This document shows, piece after piece, positions 21,079 through 29,155 of a stretch of 64,000 nucleotides of DNA. The translations under genes and the position numbers were made by a program. How positions within the stretch are numbered: position 1 is the stretch's first letter; each line of letters begins with the position of its first letter. This stretch comes from Paenibacillus amylolyticus (GTDB taxonomy: Bacteria; Bacillota; Bacilli; Paenibacillales; Paenibacillaceae): the NCBI RefSeq assembly GCF_029689945.1, contig NZ_CP121451.1, positions 6,200,001 to 6,264,000 on the forward strand, written 5' to 3'. The notes beneath the pieces are model-generated. The model was not told where the DNA came from. It saw only the letters and a list, made by a program, of their open reading frames with translations, and did no database searches.

Positions 21079-21130
21079 AAAAGCACCGTCCAATAACCGC
21101 ATGAATATGCAGTATATGGACGGTGCTTCC
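21079..21130 (-). terminator. Leader terminator (candidate attenuator) of the Tad operon
   Basis: On the minus strand AAGCACCGTCCA and TGGACGGTGCTT form a 12-bp perfect stem enclosing a small GCAT-ATTC-ATGC hairpin, followed by TTTTTTGTGCTTTTT. The stem ends about 34 bases before the tadZ start codon and begins only about 20 bases after the predicted transcription start. Transcripts of the operon must cross it, so it may act as an attenuator. Confidence 0.8.
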
Positions 21131-21154
21131 GTCACGTGCTATGAATGTATGGAT

Positions 21155-21183
21155 AATATAGCATACAATTTCTGGGGGAGCAA
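21155..21183 (-). promoter_or_regulatory. Promoter of the Tad pilus operon
   Basis: On the minus strand: -35 TTGCTC (21183-21178), 17-base spacer, then an extended -10 with TATATT (21160-21155) preceded by TGC. It lies between the VOC gene stop and tadZ. Predicted start of transcription is near 21148. Confidence 0.6.
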
Positions 21184-21207
21184 GGGATTTATTCTAACCT
21201 TTTATGC

Positions 21208-21591
21208 TTAGGATTGATACGGCGAATCAAACTCAATAATGTTACGGTCAGGATCGAGAACAAAAATCTGTGCGAATCCAGCCACACTATCAGGTCTCGC
21301 TTCGTACTCGATTCCCTGCTGTTCCAACCAAGCAATAGTCCCTGAATAACTGGTCACCCAGATTGCAAAGTGGCCGTCTGTTGTATCAATCCCAGCCTCA
21401 CGCAACGTATGACCCTCCTGGTGCTGTAACAGATGAAGCTGCTGGCTTCCGATGGCATACCATGTACCTGTGGAGCGGAAAGCCGGACGTTCAATCTCCT
21501 GCATTCCCAGTAACCCCGAATAGAATTTTTTGGCAATTTCCAGATCACGTACAGCCAGACTTACATGGTGGATGTGTGCGTATTCAATCAT
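21208..21591 (-). CDS. VOC (glyoxalase/bleomycin resistance) family protein
   Basis: A 127-residue single VOC domain of two beta-alpha-beta-beta-beta repeats. It begins IEYAHIHHVSLAVRDLEIAK, with a conserved metal-type His, and ends VLDPDRNIIEFDSP with the matching Glu. Substrate unknown; glyoxalase I-like or dioxygenase-like activity are both possible. ATG 21591 has AGAGGGG nine bases upstream, whereas the upstream in-frame start at 21618 lacks one. Confidence 0.85.
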   Translation of the reverse strand: MIEYAHIHHVSLAVRDLEIAKKFYSGLLGMQEIERPAFRSTGTWYAIGSQQLHLLQHQEGHTLREAGIDTTDGHFAIWVTSYSGTIAWLEQQGIEYEARPDSVAGFAQIFVLDPDRNIIEFDSPYQS

Positions 21592-21669
21592 CTTGTGTAT
21601 CCCCTCTCTGATTAACATGACTATACTATAACACCTTGAACCCTGCCATAATTACCGCTAAAAGAAAAC

Positions 21670-21735
21670 ACCCCTGACTCGAATCCGCCAAGCCTCACGG
21701 CTCAAACGTATCCAGTTCAGAGGTGCTGTACACGG
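21670..21735 (-). terminator. Probable terminator after the 21.8 kb lipoprotein gene
   Basis: An imperfect long hairpin (CACCTCTGA...TCAGGGGTG on the minus strand) with an inner GAGCC/GGCTT stem, followed by TTTTCTTTT. Located 75 bases beyond the lipoprotein stop. Confidence 0.5.
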
Positions 21736-21809
21736 CATACATCGATGCTCGCTTAATGCATTGAATTCATCTTCAACACTTCAATTCACTCGGTAAAAAA
21801 TGAACCAAA

Positions 21810-22673
21810 TTATTTAGCGCTATCCAATGCTTCTTGTGGAATTTTGATCTCTTCCACTTGATCGTGGTTAGAAAATGTACTGTTCATCTTCATGTCCATC
21901 GTCATTTTCTGTCCATTCTGTTCCATCTCCATGACCATGGCTACATCTGTACTTGCAGGCAAGTAAGTTTCTTTGTTGATCATGTATTTCATCTTCATGC
22001 TCGTAATATTCATCTGATCAAGCAAGGCTTGCATCTGAGCATCCGATCCATTTTGCTCCATTACGGCTTTGGCCAGTTCTTTCACGTTATCACCGGATAC
22101 ATCAGCGTTAATTACATAATTGTCGCCTTCTTCGGTTACTTCAGTATCTTCTTCGATCTTTTTGAATTGCTCTAATTCGCCTTCCGGATTCATGCTTGCT
22201 TTCATCTGCTCAATCAATGCAGCAGTTTGAGCTTCAGGAATTGCAACCCATTGATCCCCAACTTGGGAGTAGATTTTATCCGAAGTGATATACTGCTTCA
22301 CATTCTGAGCTTCCTGTCCTGACATTTCCATATTCATCTCTTGATAGATCATCATTGGATCTTTGATAATATCCATCTTGAGCGATGTTTTAACCTGTTG
22401 ATCCTGGGACTGTTCACCAGCATCCAGTTTCATATTCTGATCAATGTTTGCTTCCGTTCTGAAGCTTTTCATTTCTTTCGTTGCTGCATTGGTTTTGGTA
22501 ATCAATTCGTCCAAGGTAGGGATCTTTGTCTCCTGCTCGGCAGGTGTATTGCCCTCGTTCGTCGTTTCGTTGTTCGTCGCTGGCGGCGTTGCCGTGTTAT
22601 CTGTGTCGTTACCACATGCTGCCAAGCTCACTGCTAATAATGCCCCGATAAACAATGTAGTCCACTTCTTCAA
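21810..22673 (-). CDS. DUF6612-like lipoprotein
   Basis: A 287-residue exported lipoprotein. The start is a TTG at 22673 with GGGAGG upstream. It gives a signal peptide and lipobox ending LAAC at Cys20. A Thr/Asn/Glu-rich linker and a LolA/LppX-like fold region follow, beginning TLDELITKTNAATKEMKSF, with repeated Met-rich strands (IYQEMNMEMSGQEAQ, MVMEMEQNGQKMTMDM). Such proteins are membrane-anchored and bind hydrophobic ligands or act in envelope sensing. The precise role is unknown. No operon partner is evident. Confidence 0.8.
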   Translation of the reverse strand: MKKWTTLFIGALLAVSLAACGNDTDNTATPPATNNETTNEGNTPAEQETKIPTLDELITKTNAATKEMKSFRTEANIDQNMKLDAGEQSQDQQVKTSLKMDIIKDPMMIYQEMNMEMSGQEAQNVKQYITSDKIYSQVGDQWVAIPEAQTAALIEQMKASMNPEGELEQFKKIEEDTEVTEEGDNYVINADVSGDNVKELAKAVMEQNGSDAQMQALLDQMNITSMKMKYMINKETYLPASTDVAMVMEMEQNGQKMTMDMKMNSTFSNHDQVEEIKIPQEALDSAK

Positions 22674-22734
22674 GTTGTTGTCCTCCCAAAATAGATATGA
22701 TCTGTAGTCATTACCCAATTATTTCCGTTATTAA

Positions 22735-23157
22735 TCATAAAAATCGATCTTTGATCTCCGGTGTTGGCAACATGCATGCTTCATCCTTGCCAAACCAGCG
22801 ATAACGGTTACGAGCAACCCAGTTATAGACGGCATTGCGAATAAATTTCGGTACAATAATGAACACATATAACAATGGATAAGGAAACTTCAGACCTTTA
22901 GCCAATCGCAGTGCGGCGGTTGAGCGTGTATAGTATTTTCCATCTTCAATCAGAACAAAAGTGTCCATACGGTCTGTCGATAAATGACCCTTCGCCAGCA
23001 GTTCCTTCGCTACATCGGATTGGAGCGAAGCAAAATGATATTTCCCTTCCGAGTCACGTTTGATAATCCATTTGGTTAAGCCTTGGCAGAAGTGACAGAC
23101 GCCATCCACCAGTACGATGGGATGTCCCTGATGCACATCCGTTTGATTTGCTGTCAT
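22735..23157 (-). CDS. DCC-family thiol-disulfide oxidoreductase (DUF393)
   Basis: A 140-residue YuxK/DUF393 protein. The family signature DGVCHFCQGL near residue 20 carries the CxxC, and the family Asp-Gly precedes it. A conserved hydrophobic C-terminus ends VYNWVARNRYRWFGKDEAC. Redox activity is inferred from the CxxC and is not established. ATG 23157 follows AGGAGG. Confidence 0.85.
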   Translation of the reverse strand: MTANQTDVHQGHPIVLVDGVCHFCQGLTKWIIKRDSEGKYHFASLQSDVAKELLAKGHLSTDRMDTFVLIEDGKYYTRSTAALRLAKGLKFPYPLLYVFIIVPKFIRNAVYNWVARNRYRWFGKDEACMLPTPEIKDRFL

Positions 23158-23245
23158 ATTGGCTGCCTCCTAATTGTTGCGATTAGAGTAACTTACCCAA
23201 ATTGAGCCTTCTTGTTCACTAATTCTAAATTTATTTCTAGAGGTA

Positions 23246-23451
23246 GTTCAAAAAGTCCGCTTTTGATTACGAAGGATGCCTGGTGGCATCATCAGCATCG
23301 AATATGGAATTCAGCCGAAATAAGCGGGAGGCTTACGAAGTATGTTTCCTTCGGAAACATTGTAGTTGCTCACGTAGCTTTCCCTACGCTCCGCTACTCC
23401 ATTTCTAGCTTCATCCCATCTTCTCGGTACTGAAAACCGGTCTTTTTGAAC
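23246..23451. repeat. Interspersed repeat family 1, copy 2 (full-length form)
   Basis: About 206 bp with 12-bp terminal inverted repeats (GTTCAAAAAGTC...GTCTTTTTGAAC, one mismatch). It has a GATGCC-TGGT-GGCATC hairpin near the left end and an extra central block of about 110 bp absent from copies 1 and 3. That block contains a TTTCCTTCGGAAA palindrome. It is the longest of the three copies and possibly the parental form. Confidence 0.85.
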
Positions 23452-23519
23452 ACGCATTAATGGGAAATAAAAGAAAAAGAGCGCAGGCATTGTGCCCACG
23501 CTCGTATCTTGTCCGACAA

Positions 23520-23798
23520 TTACTCAGCAATTGCCTTTTCCATCCATTGGTCATCGATCATTTGTTGATGCAGGTCACTTGCCCACTGGTCCATACATTT
23601 GCAAATGAAATCTTTGCGACATACTGGACAAGGCGTTTTCTGCAGACGGCTGATATTGGTCATCTTCCATTCGGGAGAACGGGAGTAGAATACACGGCAT
23701 TTTGTACCGTCTACCAAATTCATTTTGAATTCGTACAATCCGTCTTCCTTGTTACCATAAGCTAATTCTAAATCTGCAATACGCGGTCTATAAGACAT
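23520..23798 (-). CDS. Conserved small Cys-rich protein, function unknown
   Basis: A 92-residue soluble protein that I do not recognise. It has a Cys cluster near residues 60-70 (CPVCRKDFICKC) suited to binding zinc, preceded by a beta-rich half (YEFKMNLVDGTKCRVFYSRS) and followed by a helix (WASDLHQQMIDDQWMEKAI). ATG 23798 has AGGTGA seven bases upstream and is preferred over a GTG nine bases earlier. A repeat copy and a short AT-rich gap precede and follow it. Confidence 0.6.
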   Translation of the reverse strand: MSYRPRIADLELAYGNKEDGLYEFKMNLVDGTKCRVFYSRSPEWKMTNISRLQKTPCPVCRKDFICKCMDQWASDLHQQMIDDQWMEKAIAE

Positions 23799-23897
23799 GG
23801 ATATCACCTGTTTAATTCAAATTTGGTTCATGCAATGACATTACTCAGTACTAAGTTATATTAAAGAAATTTCAGTTCAATGTCAACTCGCGCATGT

Positions 23898-24143
23898 CTA
23901 CCCGCCAAACAGAATATCCAGAATTGTCCCTACTTGCCCTTGTTTTTTACCTTTCAAAACATCCGGATCAAATACTTCAACATAGCCGCAGGAAGCACAA
24001 GCCACGAACAGGTAGTGGTTATGTTGAATATCAAACATCTTGCTCAGGCCAGCTCCCGACATGGAAACTTCCTTAATGTTACAATCCGTGCCCCTGCATT
24101 TTGTACATACAAACCGGCGTTCGATCATCTCTTCAATACTCAT
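23898..24143 (-). CDS. Zinc-ribbon nucleic-acid-binding-like protein (COG3478 type)
   Basis: An 81-residue protein with paired cysteines CTKC (residues 13-16) and CASC (residues 48-51) forming a zinc ribbon, and the C-terminal GTILDILFGG typical of small Firmicute proteins annotated as predicted nucleic-acid binding. The substrate is not known. The ATG at 24143 follows AAAGGGGGAACG. It stands alone. Confidence 0.75.
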   Translation of the reverse strand: MSIEEMIERRFVCTKCRGTDCNIKEVSMSGAGLSKMFDIQHNHYLFVACASCGYVEVFDPDVLKGKKQGQVGTILDILFGG

Positions 24144-24256
24144 CTTCGTTCCCCCTTTATGGAATGTGTAGCATGAAGTGGGAGTGCAATTATGTAAAAT
24201 AGTACGCGATCTGGCATCGGATCTCCTGCATCATGGTCTTATTTTATAATCAACAC

Positions 24257-24284
24257 AAAACCCTGCCGATTGCCAGCAGGGCTT
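24257..24284 (-). terminator. Terminator after ohr
   Basis: Stem AAGCCCTGC/GCAGGGTTT on the minus strand followed by TTGTG, about 70 bases past the ohr stop. Confidence 0.6.
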
Positions 24285-24352
24285 TGCAGTCGAACATCAG
24301 GTATATGGATACCCTGCTCGCTATGTTCCCCCTTACTTACCGGGGTCAGATC

Positions 24353-24772
24353 TTAGACAACGTTTAATACAACATCAATGTTGCCACGTGTTGCTTTGGA
24401 ATATGGACAGAAATCATGTGCCTTGCGGGCCAACTCTTCTGCTTGACTGTGATCCACACCAGGCATGCTCACATCCAGGCGAACCGCTAACTGGAAACCG
24501 TCATCCGCAGGGTCCTTACCAATGGATACGTTACTTGTAACGACCACATTCTCCAATTTTACGCCTGCTTTGCGTGCCACATTGGCAAGGGCACTCTCAT
24601 AACATGCTCCATATCCAGCGGCGAAGAGTTGTTCAGGGTTAGTACCTTCACCACCGGAACCACCAAGCTCTTTCGGCATTTTCAGATCATGTTGGAGTAC
24701 ACCATCCGAAGAGGTCACCGAACCTGTACGTCCACCTTTAACTGTAGCTACTGCTGTATATAAAGCTTCCAT
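24353..24772 (-). CDS. ohr: Organic hydroperoxide resistance protein (Ohr/OsmC)
   Basis: A 139-residue thiol peroxidase reducing organic hydroperoxides to alcohols. The two catalytic cysteines are present: Cys57 in YGACYESALANVARKAG and Cys122 in HDFCPYSKATRGN. GGSGGEGTNPEQLFAAGY is the family N-terminal signature. ATG 24772 has GGGAGAG upstream; the frame itself extends to 24850 without further homology. The MarR-type regulator OhrR, often adjacent, is not seen here. Confidence 0.95.
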   Translation of the reverse strand: MEALYTAVATVKGGRTGSVTSSDGVLQHDLKMPKELGGSGGEGTNPEQLFAAGYGACYESALANVARKAGVKLENVVVTSNVSIGKDPADDGFQLAVRLDVSMPGVDHSQAEELARKAHDFCPYSKATRGNIDVVLNVV

Positions 24773-25100
24773 TAAGAATCTCTCCCTTATCCATATAGTT
24801 TTTAACTGCCTTGCTTTCAATTTAAACTTCTGGCTCATTTTGAAACGCATGTTGTATCTTTATCAGCTTTTACAACTTTATTATTTTCATGCATTTTGAC
24901 ACCATCGCTGTATTTTTCCTAAGGTTGGGTAATATACGAAGGGGCATTTTCAAATTAGAACCGAAATTTTGTGTTAATACATAAAAGTTGCACTAGACAA
25001 AAATTATTGAAGGAGTACAATGTAACAATAAACATAAAAATTTAGATATATCATGCGCGGTTTGTCCCGCATCAATATTCCAAAGTCAGGTGATTATTGT

Positions 25101-26451
25101 ATGAGTAAAAAAAATCCATTCAACGCTCCATCAAGTGAATCATTGTCTACTGCGGGCATGGCCCCTTCTCTTGGAGAAGCACATCATTCCATGAAAATTC
25201 CGCAGAATGCTGCATGGTGGAAGAAATTCCTCGCCTTTGTAGGCCCAGGATACCTCGTTGCTGTAGGTTACATGGACCCGGCAACTGGGCAACAGATATT
25301 GCAGGCGGCTCGCAGTTCGGGTATACCTTGTTATCCGTCATCCTGCTCTCAAACCTGATGGCCGTTGTACTTCAATCGCTGGCTGGTAAGCTCGGCATCG
25401 TGACTGGGCGGGATCTGGCTCAAGCCTGTCGTGAACGCTTCAGTATGCCTGTTGTCATGATGCTGTGGATTCTGTGCGAACTCGCCATCGCAGCTACCGA
25501 TCTGGCTGAGGTCATCGGTTCGGCCATCGCGCTCAAGCTGTTATTTAACATCCCCATGTTGTACGGTGTTATCATCACCGCAGTTGATGTACTCCTGATT
25601 CTGGTGCTGCAAAACAAAGGCTTCCGCGCCCTGGAGACTCTCGTCATTGTGCTGATGGCGACCATTGCCCTCTGCTTCGGCATTGACCTGTTCCTGGCGA
25701 AACCGGATATGGGTGGCGTGCTCCATGGTTTTGTACCCAATGTCGAAATTTTGCAAAACCCTGCGATGCTCTATATCGCCATTGGTATCATTGGAGCGAC
25801 CGTAATGCCGCATAATCTGTACCTGCATTCCTCCATTGTGCAGACCCGTCAGATTGAACAGACACCACAGGGTAAGAAGAAGCTATTCGGTACTCGACCA
25901 TGGACTCTACAATCGCGCTGACACTGGCCCTGTTCATCAATGCAGCCATCCTGATTGTATCTGCTGCTGTATTTCACAGCGCAGGCATGACGCAGGTTGC
26001 CGAGATCGCAGATGCCTACCATCTGCTGACACCTCTATTGGGTACAACGGTGGCAAGTATCCTGTTCGGTGTGGCTTTGTTGGCATCCGGTCAGAATTCT
26101 ACTCTTACAGGTACACTCGCTGGACAGATAGTTATGGAAGGTTTCCTGAACATTCGAATTCCAGCTTGGCTGCGCAGACTGGTCACACGTCTAATCGCCA
26201 TCATCCCTGCTGTAATTGTTACAGCCATAGCAGGAGAACACGGCACAGAAGAACTGCTCATTTTGAGCCAGGTTGTGCTGTCCCTACAATTACCTTTTGC
26301 GGTAATTCCCCTGGTGATGTTCACGAGTGATAAAAAAAGCATGGGTGAATTTGCCAACAGATTGTGGCTCAACATCATCTCATGGATCATTGCCTCGATT
26401 ATTGTGGTGCTGAATATCTATCTAATCATTCAAACGATTCGGTTATTCTGA
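25101..26451 (+). CDS. mntH: Nramp family Mn(II)/H+ transporter MntH (two frame breaks)
   Basis: A proton-coupled divalent-metal importer, about 450 residues when repaired. The three frames are 25101-25280 ([12 protein letters not shown]), about 25281-25880 ([18 protein letters not shown] to [14 protein letters not shown]) and about 25881-26451. The invariant DPGNWATD metal-binding motif spans the first break, where GG should be GGG. At the second, AAGAAGAAG should contain one more [11 protein letters not shown], the helix 6 motif, is intact. ATG 25101 follows AGGTGA. The chain is otherwise conserved to its end, favouring sequencing error. Confidence 0.92.
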
Positions 26452-26475
26452 TCACGTTCCTATCAATTAAATACC

Positions 26476-26527
26476 AAAAAGGCTGATCCACTCCGGTATT
26501 CGATACCTGGTTGATCAGCCTTCTTTT
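26476..26527. terminator. Bidirectional terminator between mntH and HAD gene
   Basis: Stem AAGGCTGATC...GATCAGCCTT with an inner CCGGTAT/ATACCTGG stem, A-run before and TTCTTTT after, between convergent genes. Confidence 0.85.
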
Positions 26528-26539
26528 ATAAATAATCAT

Positions 26540-27223
26540 CTAATCCTGTTGTGGCACAAGTAACGGCAGGAGTTCATCCAATGAATCAACAGTCCAATCT
26601 GCAAGTTCATCATCCGATCGGTACGGCTGGAATCTTCCGTAACCTTGCATAATCCGAATTGTACGCATGCCCAGCTTCCGGGCAGGTATAATATCGTTAT
26701 CAATCCGATCCCCGACCATGACGGCTTCCTCTGGCGCACAGCCTGCCTGTTTCAGAGCCACCGCGTATAACTCCGGATCCGGCTTGGACACCCCTTCTTC
26801 AGCCGAGCAGGCCAGAACATCAACATACTTCCGCAATCCGTAGCTCTCCAGTCTTTCTTCCGTTCCAGGACTCTGATTGGCAATAATGCCAATGCGATAA
26901 TACCGTGACAACTGCTGGAGAACGGACTCCGCTGAAGGAAAAGGACATTCAAGCTCTTTTTGAAACTTTAGCTTGTCCTGAATCTGTTTCTGGTGTCCCT
27001 CATCTTCAACAAATGTGCGAATCGCCACTCTCATAGGCCATTGCTCATAATTCTGGTAACAGTTCGCGAACAGTTCGCGTACCGCCTCAATCTTTACCGG
27101 ATACCCCAATGCACAGGCTTCGCGGACGAACTGTCCGATAATATCATCAACCGGCTCCCATTCGTCCACCAGCGTATCTCCAACATCAAAAAATAACCAC
27201 TTTAATCCACCTATATCCGGCAC
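26540..27223 (-). CDS. HAD superfamily hydrolase
   Basis: A 227-residue phosphatase-like protein with all four HAD motifs: LFFDVGDTLVDEW (motif I Asp), IIANQSPG (motif II), the Lys of SKPDPELY (motif III) and MVGDRIDNDI (motif IV). An alpha-helical cap is inserted after motif I. The substrate is not predictable. The start is a GTG at 27223 preceded by AAGGGGGAATT. It lies between a terminator and repeat copy 3 and appears monocistronic. Confidence 0.9.
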   Translation of the reverse strand: MPDIGGLKWLFFDVGDTLVDEWEPVDDIIGQFVREACALGYPVKIEAVRELFANCYQNYEQWPMRVAIRTFVEDEGHQKQIQDKLKFQKELECPFPSAESVLQQLSRYYRIGIIANQSPGTEERLESYGLRKYVDVLACSAEEGVSKPDPELYAVALKQAGCAPEEAVMVGDRIDNDIIPARKLGMRTIRIMQGYGRFQPYRSDDELADWTVDSLDELLPLLVPQQD

Positions 27224-27265
27224 GCCAATTCCCCCTTGTAAGCCACAGGCAATCTAAAAGTTGGT

Positions 27266-27345
27266 GTTCAAAAAGTCTGGTTTTCATATTCGATGCTGAT
27301 GATGCCGCTAGGCATCCTTCGTAATCAAAAGCGGACTTTTTGAAC
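27266..27345. repeat. Interspersed repeat family 1, copy 3 (shortest)
   Basis: About 80 bp with perfect 12-bp terminal inverted repeats GTTCAAAAAGTC/GACTTTTTGAAC and the GATGCC/GGCATC core, in the same orientation as copy 1. The interior is shortened further than in copy 1. It lies in the gap between the HAD gene promoter side and the riboswitch-controlled gene. Confidence 0.85.
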
Positions 27346-27360
27346 TACCTTTAAAACCAT

Positions 27361-27391
27361 AAAAAGAAGACTCACCATCAAGCATGAGTCT
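27361..27391 (-). terminator. Terminator after the c-di-AMP riboswitch gene
   Basis: AGACTCA/TGAGTCT hairpin followed on the minus strand by TCTTTTTATGG, about 75 bases after the stop at 27465. Confidence 0.7.
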
Positions 27392-27464
27392 CCTCAAATT
27401 TCCGTTTATCGATACATTCAATTATAACAGGCACCTTACACCTGAGCAATCACAAGCTATGGCA

Positions 27465-27863
27465 TTAACCATTGAGGAGAAAGCCAACTTCCCCATTAAG
27501 TGAATATACAATCCGGTCTGCGCCCATGCCCCGATAGATGCCCTTGGGATGACTCTGTTCCGTAATGACGCACAGGGATTTCGATGTCCATGAACGGCAG
27601 ATCTGTAAATAACGGCAGGTCAGATTCAGGCTGTTCTCGAAAATAAACACGTTGCCCACGCTGCCCTGGGGCAAAAACCATTTTTGAGCTGCAGCCGTAT
27701 TCATGCGAATGACATGCTCTACCCCGATTCTTCGGAGTCTGCGCTCTTCCCCGGCACTGTTGGTTAGAACGGCAAACGGCATTTTTTTGTACATCAGCAA
27801 TTTGATAAATTTGCGTCCTGCTTCATTTGGAGCAGTCACTAAGATCATCTCAGTATCCATCAT
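27465..27863 (-). CDS. Small Rossmann-like protein under c-di-AMP riboswitch control
   Basis: A 132-residue protein that I do not recognise by name. The N-terminal half looks like a Rossmann beta-alpha-beta unit (MILVTAPNEAGRKFIKLL, then FAVLTNSAGEERRLRRIG and a GVEHVIRMN strand), reminiscent of the RCK/TrkA-N NAD-binding fold of potassium-channel regulators. The canonical GxGxxG is not present. Later segments (KSLCVITEQSHPKG, MGADRIVYSL) fit further strands. ATG 27863 has GGGAGG upstream. The roughly 290-base leader is a ydaO-type riboswitch with terminator, which suggests a role in potassium, osmotic or wall homeostasis. Confidence 0.7.
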   Translation of the reverse strand: MMDTEMILVTAPNEAGRKFIKLLMYKKMPFAVLTNSAGEERRLRRIGVEHVIRMNTAAAQKWFLPQGSVGNVFIFENSLNLTCRYLQICRSWTSKSLCVITEQSHPKGIYRGMGADRIVYSLNGEVGFLLNG

Positions 27864-27890
27864 TCGTTCCTCCCTTGGCGTGAAAAGACA

Positions 27891-27933
27891 ACAAAAAAGA
27901 AGCGTGGGGACCAAGGCCTCCCGAACGCTTCTT
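27891..27933 (-). terminator. Riboswitch expression-platform terminator
   Basis: Stem AAGAAGCGT...ACGCTTCTT with inner GGGA/TCCC pairing and then TTTTTTG on the minus strand. It lies between the c-di-AMP aptamer and the ribosome site of the 27863 gene, as expected for an OFF switch. Confidence 0.9.
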
Positions 27934-27974
27934 AAAGAACCCATGGCGAAAACGCCATGAACCAGCGTACGGCT

Positions 27975-28152
27975 TGTTGCCTCTCCCTTTAACGCTTACG
28001 AGGTTAGCTGACGGATTCGGGCGCGAGAGTCGCCCTATTTCCGGCTGTCACCGGAAAATTCACCCCATGAATGCCTACTGTCCTGGACAGCGCATTCTGT
28101 TGGTTCCCCCGTTTTCCACTCAGGACTGAATGGAAACTCAGCGATTAAAACA
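27975..28152 (-). ncRNA. c-di-AMP riboswitch (ydaO/yuaA family)
   Basis: On the minus strand the leader carries the conserved blocks of the ydaO motif in order: ACGGGGGAACC, GGGGTGAAT, TAGGGCGA, CGCCCGAATCCGTCAGC and TAACCTCGTAAGCG. P1 is formed by TAATCGCT at the 5' end and AGCGTTA at the 3' end with one bulge. Members of this class bind cyclic di-AMP and usually terminate transcription of potassium-transport or cell-wall genes. Recognition rests on the consensus blocks; no covariance model was run. Confidence 0.93.
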
Positions 28153-28185
28153 TCGTTCGTAAATCTTAAGATCAGATCGAGCGAT

Positions 28186-28215
28186 ATTATCGTTTGTTTC
28201 GTTTTTCAGGTACAA
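28186..28215 (-). promoter_or_regulatory. Probable promoter of the riboswitch transcript
   Basis: -35 TTGTAC (28215-28210), 18-base spacer, -10 GATAAT (28191-28186) on the minus strand. The predicted start near 28179 is about 27 bases before the aptamer. Confidence 0.5.
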
Positions 28216-28459
28216 TTTAGTTTAAATTGAAATTACGTTATGAATCATACACCCGTACCATGACGGTGTAAAGTCCGTACAGATCACCGAATCGACAGAT
28301 TTTGGCCAATACCCATCCATAATAACGCTTACAATAAACTTATACGCTATCCATCTCTTTAAAGCTATCTAATTCTCACTCTGACGAAAGTCACTTCGCA
28401 ATTCATTCACGTATTCTGCACAACTTGCCCTTTTTGATTCTTATAACACCATATTAGTT

Positions 28460-28488
28460 TTGCATTATTTAATTGTATCCAATATAAT
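28460..28488 (+). promoter_or_regulatory. Promoter of glutathione peroxidase gene
   Basis: -35 TTGCAT (28460-28465), 17-base spacer, consensus -10 TATAAT (28483-28488), 36 bases before the start codon. No peroxide-regulator operator is obvious. Confidence 0.75.
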
Positions 28489-28523
28489 AAGAAGTATCAG
28501 GATGATATTATGGAGGCGATTAG

Positions 28524-29003
28524 ATGACAGTTTACGATTACAAAGTCAATACCCTTCGCGGTCAAGAAGTTGAAATGTCCGACTACCGTGATAAAGTGTT
28601 ACTGATTGTAAATACCGCAAGCTCATGCGGACTTACTCCTCAGTTCAAAGGTCTGCAAGAACTGCAAGACAAGTTCCAGGATGCGCCATTTGAAGTCCTT
28701 GGTTTTCCAAGCAACCAATTTGCACAGGAAAAAGGTTCTTCCGATGATATCGCCGAGTTCTGTCAGATGAATTATGGCGTAAGCTTCCCGATGTTTGAGA
28801 AAATTGATGTGAACGGATCAAGCGCTCACCCTCTCTTCCAGCACCTTAGCAAAGAAGCACCCGGCCTGCTCGGCTCCAAAGCAATCAAATGGAACTTCAC
28901 CAAGTTCCTCGTGGATCAGAACGGACAGGTAGTTAAACGTTATGCTCCCAAAACAACACCTGACAAAATTGAAGAAGATATCAAGAACTTGCTGCAAAAA
29001 TAA
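28524..29003 (+). CDS. Glutathione peroxidase family thiol peroxidase
   Basis: A 159-residue GPx-like enzyme (BsaA/YqfN type) reducing peroxides, in bacteria mostly with thioredoxin as electron donor. The peroxidatic Cys35 lies in NTASSCGLTPQ where selenoenzymes carry Sec. The catalytic Gln is in FPSNQFAQEKG and the Trp in IKWNFTKFLVD. ATG 28524 is preceded by GGAGGCGATTAG, and a strong promoter is visible. Confidence 0.93.
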   Translation: MTVYDYKVNTLRGQEVEMSDYRDKVLLIVNTASSCGLTPQFKGLQELQDKFQDAPFEVLGFPSNQFAQEKGSSDDIAEFCQMNYGVSFPMFEKIDVNGSSAHPLFQHLSKEAPGLLGSKAIKWNFTKFLVDQNGQVVKRYAPKTTPDKIEEDIKNLLQK

Positions 29004-29036
29004 TACATCGGCCACCCGTAGCCGGAAGGTAGAGCA

Positions 29037-29071
29037 CCATTACCCCCGGTAATGGATGGCTTTTTTTCTCC
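29037..29071 (+). terminator. Terminator after glutathione peroxidase
   Basis: CCATTACC/GGTAATGG hairpin followed by ATGGCTTTTTTT. Confidence 0.85.
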
Positions 29072-29108
29072 ACCCTACCTAGATACCAGATTGTTCACAA
29101 GGACAAAA

Positions 29109-29138
29109 AAGAAGCTTTCCATTAATGGAAAGCTTCTT
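29109..29138 (-). terminator. Terminator after tRNA-Leu
   Basis: A 30-bp perfect palindrome centred on ATTAAT (arms AAGAAGCTTTCC/GGAAAGCTTCTT), followed by TTTTTTG on the minus strand, 18 bases beyond the tRNA 3' end. Confidence 0.85.
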
Positions 29139-29155
29139 CTTCATCGTTCATAGGA

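Noticed and set aside
21079..21130. c-di-GMP (GEMM) riboswitch upstream of the Tad operon
   Set aside because: The predicted leader before the terminator is too short for the aptamer, and none of the GEMM consensus blocks is present.
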